The notes below the pieces were generated by a model. The model searched no databases. It had not been told where the DNA came from and saw only the letters and a program-made list of their open reading frames with translations. A program made the position numbers and the translations under genes. A DNA stretch of 64,000 bases. Origin: Caldilineaceae bacterium (lineage in GTDB: Bacteria; Chloroflexota; Anaerolineae; Caldilineales; Caldilineaceae). Location: NCBI GenBank assembly GCA_019637645.1, contig JAHBVH010000032.1, forward strand, positions 1 through 64,000, given 5' to 3'. This document shows, piece after piece, positions 8,144 through 15,570 of this stretch. Each line of letters opens with the position of its first letter. Positions within the stretch are counted from its first letter, which is position 1.

Positions 8144-11100
8144 GTGGTAACCACTGTGACGCATCTACAGGTGCATTCCACCTATACTCTGCTGGGCGCA
8201 ACTGCCTCGGTGCGCGCCTTGGTCGCGCAGGCTGCGCAAGAGGAGATGACCCACTTGGCGCTGACCGATACCAATGTCCTCTACGGAGCGGTTGCCTTTA
8301 GCCAAGCCTGTCAACGGGCGGCGTTGCAGCCGATCCTCGGGATGGTGCTCTCGGTGCGCTTGCCAACTGCTTTGGATGAGGGGGGCGTGCCCGACCAGCT
8401 GGTGTTGCTCGCCACCGGCGCGACGGGCTACCGTTCGTTATGTCGGCTTTCCTCGGCCTTGCAAGCCCACCCTGATCGTGAAGCGCAAGTGAAAGCAGGA
8501 CTGGCCTGGGAGACGTTGAAAGCGGAGCGGGCTGGTCTCATTTGCATAACGGGGGGACGGCGTAGTCAGCTAGAACAATGGCTGCGCGCCGATCAGGGGA
8601 AAGCCGCGGGGATCTATCTGGGGCATCTCGCGGGCCTCTTTGATGAACAGCTCTATCTCGCGCTGGAACTACACACCCCAGCCGACCAAGTGATTGCGCG
8701 GCAAGTGACCACCCTGGGTCGTCGTTTTGGTCTCCCTACGGTTGCTGTCCAGCCGATCTTTTGTCTCCATGCCGAAGAGCGTGATCGGCTGCGCCTCTTG
8801 GCCGCGATCGATCACAACTGTCTGCTCGCAGACGTGTCCGACACTATGCTGCCCGATGGCAATGATCCGACGGTCGATCTCCATTGGCCGAACGCGGCCA
8901 CCATGGCGGAACGTTTTGCCCCGTTTCCGACGGCCCTGGCCACTACCCAAACGATTGCGGCCCAATGTCAACCCGCTTTGCCCGATGGTCGTCCGCTGTG
9001 GCCGGTGCTGAAATTGCCCACCGGGGTTACGCCTGCGGGGCAATTGACCACCTTGGCAACGACCAGGGCCGCGCGTCACTATGGTGACCCGCTCCCAGCG
9101 CCGATCCAGGCGCGTCTGGCGCAAGAGTTGGCGATCATCACCCAGGCGGGCTATGCTCCCCTCTTCCTGCTGGTCGCCGATCTGGTGCGCTTTGCGCGTG
9201 GTCAGGGGATTCCGGTGAGCACGCGGGGAAGTGTGGCTAATTCGCTCGTTGCCTATAGTGTGGGGATCACCACGGTTGACCCCATTGAACATGATCTGCT
9301 ATTTGAGCGCTTTCTCAATCCTGAGCGGGCCAATCCACCGGACATTGACTTGGACTTTTGTAGCCTGCGCCGCGACGAGGTGATCGATTATGTGCGCCAG
9401 ACCTATGGCGAAGATCGCGTGGCCATGGTGGCGACGATCAGCACCATGCAGCCCCGTTCTGCCGTGGGCGAGACGGCCAAAGCCTATGGTCTCGCCGAAG
9501 CAGAGACGAAAGCCCTGACGAAATTATTGCCCGATCACTGGCATCCTGATCCACGACGGCGGCACCAAAGTTCGTTGGATACGCTCCTAGAAAAAGTGAC
9601 AGAGCCGCACCATCGCGAAGTCGTCCAGGCGGCTTATGCTATCATCGGGCAGCCCCACCACCTGAGTATTCATCCCGGTGGCTTGGTGGTGACTCCTGGC
9701 CCGCTGACGGATGTAACGCCCGTCCAGTGGACCCCCAAAGGGCTGTTGATTACCCAGTTTGCGCATAGTGAAGTAGAGGCGATTGGCCTGCCCAAGATCG
9801 ATCTGCTGGGGATTCGGGCGTTGACGGTGTTGGCGGCCACCACCACGTTGGTGCGCCGTCATTATGATCCAGACTTTCAGCTGGAGGCCATTCCTTTGGT
9901 CGAAGCGGCGACGGCCCATTTGCTCCGTACCGGCGATACAGTGGGGGTTTTTCAGTGTGAATCGAGTGGGGCTCGGCGCACTTTGCGCCAACTCCAAGTG
10001 CAGAGCGTACAAGACTTGGCGGTTGCCAATGCGTTTTTCAAGCCAGGGCCAGCGACAGGAGGGATGGCGAACCATTTTGTGCGGCGCTACCGTGGTGAAG
10101 AGCCGGTTACCTATCTTCACCCAGCCTTGGCCCCGATCTTGGGTCCTACCAAGGGCGTGTTGATCTTTCAGGAGCAAGTGTTGCGGGTCGCTCACACAGT
10201 GGCTGGATTGAGTTGGCTAGAGGCCGATGCGCTGCGCAAGGGGATGAGTAAGTTTGAAGCAGAAACCATGGCACAAATGCGCAACCGATTTGTGGAAGGG
10301 TGTCAACGGCCCGCCCCAGCTGGCCCCGCGTTTACGCCAGAGCAGGCGGCAACGCTTTGGGAGCAGGTGCTGGCCTTTGCTGGGTATGGCTTTAACCAGG
10401 GGCACGCCACGGCGTATGCCGATGTTAGCTATCGCTCCGCTTGGCTCAAGGCCCATTATCCCGCGGCCTTTCTGGTTGCGCGGCTTGCCCACGCGGGTGG
10501 CTTTCATCATCCAGCCATCTACTTGGCCGAAGCACAGCGGCTAGGCATCCCCGTATCTCCGCCCCACATCAACCATAGTCGCCGCCACTTTCGCATGACG
10601 CTAACCGGCGAAGAGGGGGACGCGCCTTTGCTCTGGATGGGGCTAGGACAAGTGCGCAGTCTGCGACGCAGTACCATTGCCGCCATCTTGGCCCAACGTA
10701 AAGTCCGTCCCTTTGCCAGCCTAGCCGATCTCCGCGCACGGGTGGCATTGCAGCAAAAAGAGTTGATCCATCTGATCCAGGGCGGTGCTTTGGATGGATT
10801 GGGCGAGAGTCGCATGGCTTTATTGGAGGCAGCCCAAGTGAAACGCCAAACCGCCAGTGCTTGGCAATTGACCTTTGCCTTTAGCGCACCGGCCACCCCT
10901 GCCGAGAGCCCTGCCCAGCGTCTCCAGTGGGAACGGCAGGTGCTGGGGCTACCGGTCAGTGTTCATCCTGTGGATCTCATCGACGCGACAACCCATGCCA
11001 GCACGTTAACGCAAGCCAGTGACCACCCAGGGCGCCGCATGCGCTTGGCCGTCACGCGGTTGCCTGGGTGGACCGGGGGGAAAGGCTTTTTTGTGAGTGA

Positions 11101-11254
11101 TGGCACCACCTATGCCGTTGCCATCCCCACCAGCAAGTTGCCTGCGCCGCGCCCTTGGGTGCCGCTCTTGCTCACCGGGCGCTGGGTGGTCGATGAATGG
11201 GGCGGCGGCACCTTGCAAGCCGAGGGCTGGGACGCCATTGAATCAGTCAATTGA
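8144..11254 (+). CDS. DnaE2-like C-family DNA polymerase
   Basis: A 1036-residue bacterial C-family polymerase. Catalytic aspartates are present: PDIDLDF (D400, D402) and PKIDLLG (D553). The region ISTMQPRSAVGETAKAYGL, the short length and the C-terminal OB-like segment favour the DnaE2 (ImuC) error-prone group over replicative DnaE1. The N-terminal PHP domain looks metal-dead: HLQVHS replaces HLHVHS, LTDTN replaces LTDHG, and GMVLS replaces GCEVY, so PHP proofreading is unlikely. GTG 8144 is chosen because GGTAGG lies 7 bp upstream; a TTG at 8105 is in frame but lacks a binding site. It forms a probable operon with the upstream helicase; no ImuB or ImuA gene is adjacent. A role in lesion bypass is inferred. 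Confidence 0.88.
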   Translation: MVTTVTHLQVHSTYTLLGATASVRALVAQAAQEEMTHLALTDTNVLYGAVAFSQACQRAALQPILGMVLSVRLPTALDEGGVPDQLVLLATGATGYRSLCRLSSALQAHPDREAQVKAGLAWETLKAERAGLICITGGRRSQLEQWLRADQGKAAGIYLGHLAGLFDEQLYLALELHTPADQVIARQVTTLGRRFGLPTVAVQPIFCLHAEERDRLRLLAAIDHNCLLADVSDTMLPDGNDPTVDLHWPNAATMAERFAPFPTALATTQTIAAQCQPALPDGRPLWPVLKLPTGVTPAGQLTTLATTRAARHYGDPLPAPIQARLAQELAIITQAGYAPLFLLVADLVRFARGQGIPVSTRGSVANSLVAYSVGITTVDPIEHDLLFERFLNPERANPPDIDLDFCSLRRDEVIDYVRQTYGEDRVAMVATISTMQPRSAVGETAKAYGLAEAETKALTKLLPDHWHPDPRRRHQSSLDTLLEKVTEPHHREVVQAAYAIIGQPHHLSIHPGGLVVTPGPLTDVTPVQWTPKGLLITQFAHSEVEAIGLPKIDLLGIRALTVLAATTTLVRRHYDPDFQLEAIPLVEAATAHLLRTGDTVGVFQCESSGARRTLRQLQVQSVQDLAVANAFFKPGPATGGMANHFVRRYRGEEPVTYLHPALAPILGPTKGVLIFQEQVLRVAHTVAGLSWLEADALRKGMSKFEAETMAQMRNRFVEGCQRPAPAGPAFTPEQAATLWEQVLAFAGYGFNQGHATAYADVSYRSAWLKAHYPAAFLVARLAHAGGFHHPAIYLAEAQRLGIPVSPPHINHSRRHFRMTLTGEEGDAPLLWMGLGQVRSLRRSTIAAILAQRKVRPFASLADLRARVALQQKELIHLIQGGALDGLGESRMALLEAAQVKRQTASAWQLTFAFSAPATPAESPAQRLQWERQVLGLPVSVHPVDLIDATTHASTLTQASDHPGRRMRLAVTRLPGWTGGKGFFVSDGTTYAVAIPTSKLPAPRPWVPLLLTGRWVVDEWGGGTLQAEGWDAIESVN

Positions 11255-11257
11255 GAC

Positions 11258-11292
11258 GAGTGCGTTAGGGTTTCAAAATCCCTAACGCACTC
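11258..11292. terminator. Bidirectional hairpin between convergent genes
   Basis: GAGTGCGTTAGGG (11258-11270) pairs perfectly with CCCTAACGCACTC (11280-11292) across a 9-nt loop. It begins 3 bp after the polymerase stop codon and ends 4 bp before the stop codon of the convergent MlrC-family gene, so it can serve both. The TTTCAAAAT loop and the GTGCGTTA arms echo the dispersed repeat family. Confidence 0.7.
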
Positions 11293-11296
11293 GCCG

Positions 11297-12769
11297 CTAA
11301 AAAGTGACCGCTGGGTCCAAGGGATAGATGGGGCGCGGGACATGTTGCCAGGGAAACTGCTCTAGGTGCGACATGGTTGGCCCGACCGTATCGACCCGAA
11401 TGATCGTCGAGGTCATCTCTGCATAGTATTGGAAGTTGCTGGCGGTCTTCATCACCACCATTTTGGCCGTGGCTGGCTCCAGCCCAAAATGGCGATAGAC
11501 AATGGGGTGGTTGCCGCCGATTCCTTCATGTTCGCTGACGACAATCTTGATCGCGCCGGCCTCTAGGAGCACGGCGCGCCCCATATCAAACGATTCCATA
11601 CCAATCACCTCTGCTTCGATCCGCCCGCCACCGATGCGCATGACCTTGGCCGTGACTGGCACTGGTTGGTGAAAGGCCGTCGCTAGTTTTCCGCCTAAGG
11701 CAACGGTGATCGTCGCGCCAACGCCCGCTGTGATGGCTTGCTCTACTACTTCGGCATCAACCATGGGCAGGAGCGCGGTCTGGGTGACTTGTTGGCGGAG
11801 CAATTCGCGGAGAATTTGGGTGCTGTCTCCTGGCGCGCCACCAAAGACACTGTCGCCCGTATCGGAAAGAATGACCAGCCCGCGTTCCGCACTTTCGGCT
11901 TGGCGCACTGCTTGTTCCACGGGGATACTTTCATAGACCCAGAATTGATCGCGCATTTCCCACACCATGCGGGCATGGTCATCGGCGATCCGTTCGGCTA
12001 GTGCCTGATCATTGTTGGTGATCACGACCGTGGCCCAGCCCCCTTCGGGCACATCGAGCCACGGCTGCATGGGGAAAGGTGACACATTGATCACCCCAGG
12101 TTGGGCTTCATAGGCGCGGGCTTGATCAAACCAGCGCTTCATGGGGCCGCTGCTGGTGAGGAACTGTTCTTGGTGGGCCAACATGGGGATCTTGCGCCAA
12201 GCCATGGTTGGCTTGATCTCACCGTGGAGGATGGCAAAGAGTTGATGTGCCGCCAACTTCCCCGTCTCAAAGGGGCGGTGTGGTTGCGTCTGGTGCGCGA
12301 CCAGCCCGTCCAGCAAATCGATCATGCGCTGGGTAACATTGGCGTGGTGATCGAGCGGCGAGACAATCGGTATGTGGGGGCCAAGGAGACGACGCGCTGC
12401 GGCTAACAAATAACCCTCGACATCCGGGTCATTTTCTGCCGCGGCGGCCCCATGTTGGCTAAAGAAAAAGCCATCGATCGGGAGAACCCGTTCCAAGCCA
12501 CTGATCAGGCGCTCTTCCAAAAAGAGCAGGGTTTCGGCGGTCAAGGTGCCATGGGCCCCGCCCCAAGCGTGGAACACGGGTAAGGGCGTATAGTCAAGCT
12601 TTTCCTCCGCGGCGGCGGCCAGAAAGCCACCGAGCGGACCGATATTGTGCATCTTTTGCAAAAGCTCGTCGATTTCGTATAGCCCAAATGAGCGGAAGGT
12701 ATCGATAGTGGTTGGCGTTGGGGTAAAGCTCCCCGTTTCTTGCCCAATGTGGGCGATGGCAATACGCAT
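11297..12769 (-). CDS. M81 (MlrC) family metallopeptidase
   Basis: A 490-residue protein of the M81 family, founded by microcystinase C (MlrC), which cleaves linear peptides with unusual residues. Full length is present. Family segments visible are HIGQETGSFTPTPT at the N-terminus, SQHGAAAAENDPDVEGYLL, SPLDHHANVT and SDTGDSVFGGAPGDST, which contain the conserved His/Asp/Glu residues expected to bind zinc. The true substrate is unknown; most family members occur in organisms that never meet microcystin. AAAGGAACATC precedes the ATG. It lies 9 bp downstream of the cyclic phosphodiesterase gene on the same strand, so the two are probably cotranscribed. Confidence 0.9.
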   Translation of the reverse strand: MRIAIAHIGQETGSFTPTPTTIDTFRSFGLYEIDELLQKMHNIGPLGGFLAAAAEEKLDYTPLPVFHAWGGAHGTLTAETLLFLEERLISGLERVLPIDGFFFSQHGAAAAENDPDVEGYLLAAARRLLGPHIPIVSPLDHHANVTQRMIDLLDGLVAHQTQPHRPFETGKLAAHQLFAILHGEIKPTMAWRKIPMLAHQEQFLTSSGPMKRWFDQARAYEAQPGVINVSPFPMQPWLDVPEGGWATVVITNNDQALAERIADDHARMVWEMRDQFWVYESIPVEQAVRQAESAERGLVILSDTGDSVFGGAPGDSTQILRELLRQQVTQTALLPMVDAEVVEQAITAGVGATITVALGGKLATAFHQPVPVTAKVMRIGGGRIEAEVIGMESFDMGRAVLLEAGAIKIVVSEHEGIGGNHPIVYRHFGLEPATAKMVVMKTASNFQYYAEMTSTIIRVDTVGPTMSHLEQFPWQHVPRPIYPLDPAVTF

Positions 12770-12778
12770 GATGTTCCT

Positions 12779-13357
12779 TTACCGTTTGTGGATGAGAGGT
12801 CCGCTACTTTGTAAGCAAAATGGGGCAATTTCACGCCAAGCTGGGTCATGGGGGCCACGTTGCATGAGCGCCAGCCGCGTAATCGGGACAGACCAACGCT
12901 GTTGATGCCACTCACTTTGTTGGAGCTGGGCCAAGCGCTCTTGGGCAGTCGGCCCTTTGACGCGCATCGCCAGCGTTAGGTGAGGGGTAAAGTGGCGATG
13001 TTTGTCCCGTCCGACGACCTGCAAAAGTTGTGACCGGAGTGCTAGCAACGACGGCGTTACGGCTACTTGCAGGTAGATCACAGGCCGGTCGGCAGGGGGA
13101 AAGCTGGTAACACCGCCCAATGTTAGGGTTAGCGGCCCCAGTTTGTTTTGGACCGCCTGGAGCCGAGCAATTGTCTCGGCTTCGTTGGCCGGGGTGGCCG
13201 CACCCTGTCGCCAATAGGTACCCGCCAAGGTGACGTGCGGCGCGGTAATGCGTGCCGTCACTGGATCGAGCTCTTCACGCAGCTGCTGAAGCTGATCGGC
13301 TAGTTCACCCTGGGGAAACGCACCGACAAAGATCCGATAATCACCTAGTGGCTGCAT
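12779..13357 (-). CDS. thpR: RNA 2',3'-cyclic phosphodiesterase
   Basis: A 192-residue 2H phosphoesterase. The two catalytic HxTx motifs are HVTL (in APHVTLAG) and HLTL (in FTPHLTLAM), and the length is typical of the LigT/ThpR group. These enzymes open 2',3'-cyclic phosphates on RNA ends and can ligate 2'-5' bonds in vitro; the physiological role is uncertain. AAGGA lies 12 bp upstream of ATG 13357 and 9 bp upstream of an in-frame TTG at 13360, so the start may be either. It is the first gene of a probable two-gene operon with the MlrC-family gene. Confidence 0.9.
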   Translation of the reverse strand: MQPLGDYRIFVGAFPQGELADQLQQLREELDPVTARITAPHVTLAGTYWRQGAATPANEAETIARLQAVQNKLGPLTLTLGGVTSFPPADRPVIYLQVAVTPSLLALRSQLLQVVGRDKHRHFTPHLTLAMRVKGPTAQERLAQLQQSEWHQQRWSVPITRLALMQRGPHDPAWREIAPFCLQSSGPLIHKR

Positions 13358-13452
13358 CAATAGTTCACGTCCTTCGTCTTTTCGAACTCAGTCAGTCCGA
13401 ACTCATTCAGATCGACGATGGTATTATACACGCGTTTAGGCAGGATGCCTGC

Positions 13453-13481
13453 TTCACGCAGTTTTCATTTACAGGTATAAT
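13453..13481 (+). promoter_or_regulatory. Promoter for the amidohydrolase/glycosylase pair
   Basis: TTCACG (13453-13458) and a perfect TATAAT (13476-13481) are 17 bp apart, giving a leader of about 120 nt before ATG 13609. A minus-strand TATAAT (13423-13428) in the same gap could serve the divergent phosphodiesterase gene, although its -35 match is poor. Confidence 0.55.
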
Positions 13482-13608
13482 ACACTCGATGGATCACGAG
13501 CCGAACCCTTGCACCGGCGGGATGGCGGTTTGAACCGCTTTGCGATCAAGCAGGTTGTGAGCTGGTTGAAGCATAAGGGTGGCTGCAAGCGAAAGAAGGA
13601 TAGGTTTT

Positions 13609-14685
13609 ATGCAAAAAGATTATACAATTGTTGATACGGATATTCATCCTGGCATTCCGGCCCGCCTGATTGCACCCCGCTTGGCGCAGCCGTGGCGTCT
13701 GCGCTATGAAGGGGGTAATCGCAGCTCGGGGAGCTTGGGCTATTGGAATCCGAATGGCGTGAATCGGCCCGATGCGGTCCTCCCCGATGGCCGCCGCATT
13801 GAGGATGATCCGAAAGCAACGGCTGTGCATCTGCTCGATGAATTTGGGATCGATTTTGGGATCCTGAACTGTGGTGCCGTCTTGCACCTGGGGGTTTCGC
13901 CAGAGCCAGACTATGCAGCCGCGCTCATCTCGGCGATGAATGATGTGATTGTCGAGGAGTGGCTGGCCGCGGATCCGCGCTATCGCGCCTCGATTGCCAT
14001 TTACCCGAATGATCCAGAGCTAGCGGTACGCGAGATCCACCGTTTGGGTGAGCACCCTGGCGTTGTTCAGGTGATCATGCCTAGCTCGGCGCGCATGCCC
14101 TATGGTCAGCGTTTCTATCACCCGATCTATGCCGCTGCGGCAGAACATGGCTTGCCTGTTGCCATTCATCCCGGCACCGAGGGGGTGGGCATTTCGGGCG
14201 CGCCAACCAACGTCGGCTATCCTACCAGCTATTTTGAGTGGCATTCTAGCTTGGTCTGTAGCTATATCGCCCATTTGGTTAGTCTGGTGACCGAAGGGGT
14301 CTTTAAGAAATTCCCCACCTTCAAATTTGTGCTGCTAGAAGGGGGCGTTTCGTGGGTGCCGCCGATCCTGTGGCGTTTGGACAAGAACTGGAAGGCGCTG
14401 CGTATGACCACGCCCTGGGTAGATCGCTTGCCCAGCGAAATTGTCAGTGAACATATCCGCCTGAGCACTCAACCGATTGAGGAGCCGGAAGATGGCAAAC
14501 AGCTCCACACGATGCTGGAGATGTTTGCCGCAGATCAGATGTTGATGTTCTCGACGGACTATCCGCATTGGGATGGCGACACTCCAGACTTTGCCGCGCG
14601 TACCTTCCCCAAGGCCCTGCGCCCCGCGATTATGGGGGGCAATGCCATTTCCCTCTATGGTCTCGCCGAAGCAATCTATGCTTGA
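13609..14685 (+). CDS. Amidohydrolase 2 family metal-dependent hydrolase
   Basis: A 358-residue TIM-barrel hydrolase of the amidohydrolase-related (ACMSD-like) family. Marks are the N-terminal IVDTDIHPG, the central HPGTEG, the LLEGGVSWVPPILWRLD segment and the C-terminal FSTDYPHWDGDTP motif that supplies a metal-binding or catalytic Asp. Family members decarboxylate or hydrolyse aromatic or cyclic acids; the substrate here is unknown. The first metal motif reads TDIH instead of the usual HxH, a variant I have seen in this subgroup. ATG 13609 has AAGGATAGG about 6 bp upstream. Its last codons overlap the start of the next gene, so the two are translationally coupled. Confidence 0.88.
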   Translation: MQKDYTIVDTDIHPGIPARLIAPRLAQPWRLRYEGGNRSSGSLGYWNPNGVNRPDAVLPDGRRIEDDPKATAVHLLDEFGIDFGILNCGAVLHLGVSPEPDYAAALISAMNDVIVEEWLAADPRYRASIAIYPNDPELAVREIHRLGEHPGVVQVIMPSSARMPYGQRFYHPIYAAAAEHGLPVAIHPGTEGVGISGAPTNVGYPTSYFEWHSSLVCSYIAHLVSLVTEGVFKKFPTFKFVLLEGGVSWVPPILWRLDKNWKALRMTTPWVDRLPSEIVSEHIRLSTQPIEEPEDGKQLHTMLEMFAADQMLMFSTDYPHWDGDTPDFAARTFPKALRPAIMGGNAISLYGLAEAIYA

Positions 14686-15325
14686 TCACCCAAGCGCGCC
14701 TCTGACGGACGCCCGTTTGGCCGCGGCGGTGATGCTCCTGGCGGCGCGTGATCCAGCACTCGCCGCCATCTTTCAGCGTCTGGGTACTCCTCCTCTGTGG
14801 GCGCGGGAACCTGGCTTCCCTACGCTGATCTGGATCATCCTCGAGCAGCAGGTCTCCCTGGCCTCGGCGCGCGCGGCCTTTCTGCGGTTGGCGGCACAGC
14901 TTTCTCCCCTCACCCCCCAAGCTTTCCTGCAACTGGATGACGAGACCCTGCGTGCCATTGGCTTTAGCCGCCAAAAAAGTAGCTATGGCCGTCACTTGGC
15001 CCAAGCCATAGTCGCAGGTCACTTTGATCTGGCGGGCCTGGCTGCCCTCCCCGATGAGGCCGCGCGGACCGCATTGATGGCGCGCAAAGGCATCGGGGCT
15101 TGGACTGCCGATATCTATCTGCTCATGGGACTCTGTCGCCCTGACATTTGGCCCGCCGGTGATCTGGCCCTGCAAGTGGCTTTACAAAGGATCCAAGGCT
15201 GGACGCGGCGGCCAACCATTGCCGAGATGGAAGCCCTGGCCGAACCTTGGCGGCCCTGGCGAGCTGTGGCGGCCCGGCTCCTGTGGCATTCGTACCTGCA
15301 AGAGCGGAGTAAGGCGCTGGGGTAG
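14678..15325 (+). CDS. AlkA-type DNA-3-methyladenine glycosylase
   Basis: A 215-residue HhH-GPD superfamily base excision repair glycosylase. The helix-hairpin-helix and catalytic region reads RKGIGAWTADIYLLMGL, then WPAGDLALQVAL; the catalytic Asp is D162. LILEQQ-type helix (IWIILEQQVSLASA) is typical of AlkA relatives. It lacks the N-terminal TATA-like domain of E. coli AlkA, as in short bacterial forms. It would remove alkylated purines from DNA. The ATG at 14678 overlaps the stop codon of the amidohydrolase gene by 8 bp, so coupling is likely although the functions look unrelated. Confidence 0.88.
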   Translation: MLDHPSAPLTDARLAAAVMLLAARDPALAAIFQRLGTPPLWAREPGFPTLIWIILEQQVSLASARAAFLRLAAQLSPLTPQAFLQLDDETLRAIGFSRQKSSYGRHLAQAIVAGHFDLAGLAALPDEAARTALMARKGIGAWTADIYLLMGLCRPDIWPAGDLALQVALQRIQGWTRRPTIAEMEALAEPWRPWRAVAARLLWHSYLQERSKALG

Positions 15326-15330
15326 AAAAA

Positions 15331-15388
15331 AGAGTTCATCCCTAGCTGGTGAATGTGATGGTGGCTGCCATGGCTAGGAATGAACTCT
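15331..15388. terminator. Long stem-loop between convergent genes
   Basis: AGAGTTCATCCCTAGC (15331-15346) pairs with GCTAGGAATGAACTCT (15373-15388) at 15 of 16 positions with a 26-nt loop. It starts 5 bp after the glycosylase stop codon. No U-run follows, so it is a candidate terminator only. The remaining ~180 bp up to the RCC1 gene show nothing else recognisable. Confidence 0.45.
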
Positions 15389-15570
15389 GTCCCTCTATTG
15401 TAAGCCCTTCCCGGTTGATTTTCAACTTAGCCTAGCTTTTATCGCGCACCGATTCAGCCATGCTCTCCCTACGCTCGATCAACGTAGCCGAGCCGTTGCG
15501 TAGTGGTTAGGTTGGGGCTTGCTCAACGGCCCACTAGCTGGAAATTGCCAGCTGGGCAATCGGCCTCTAC

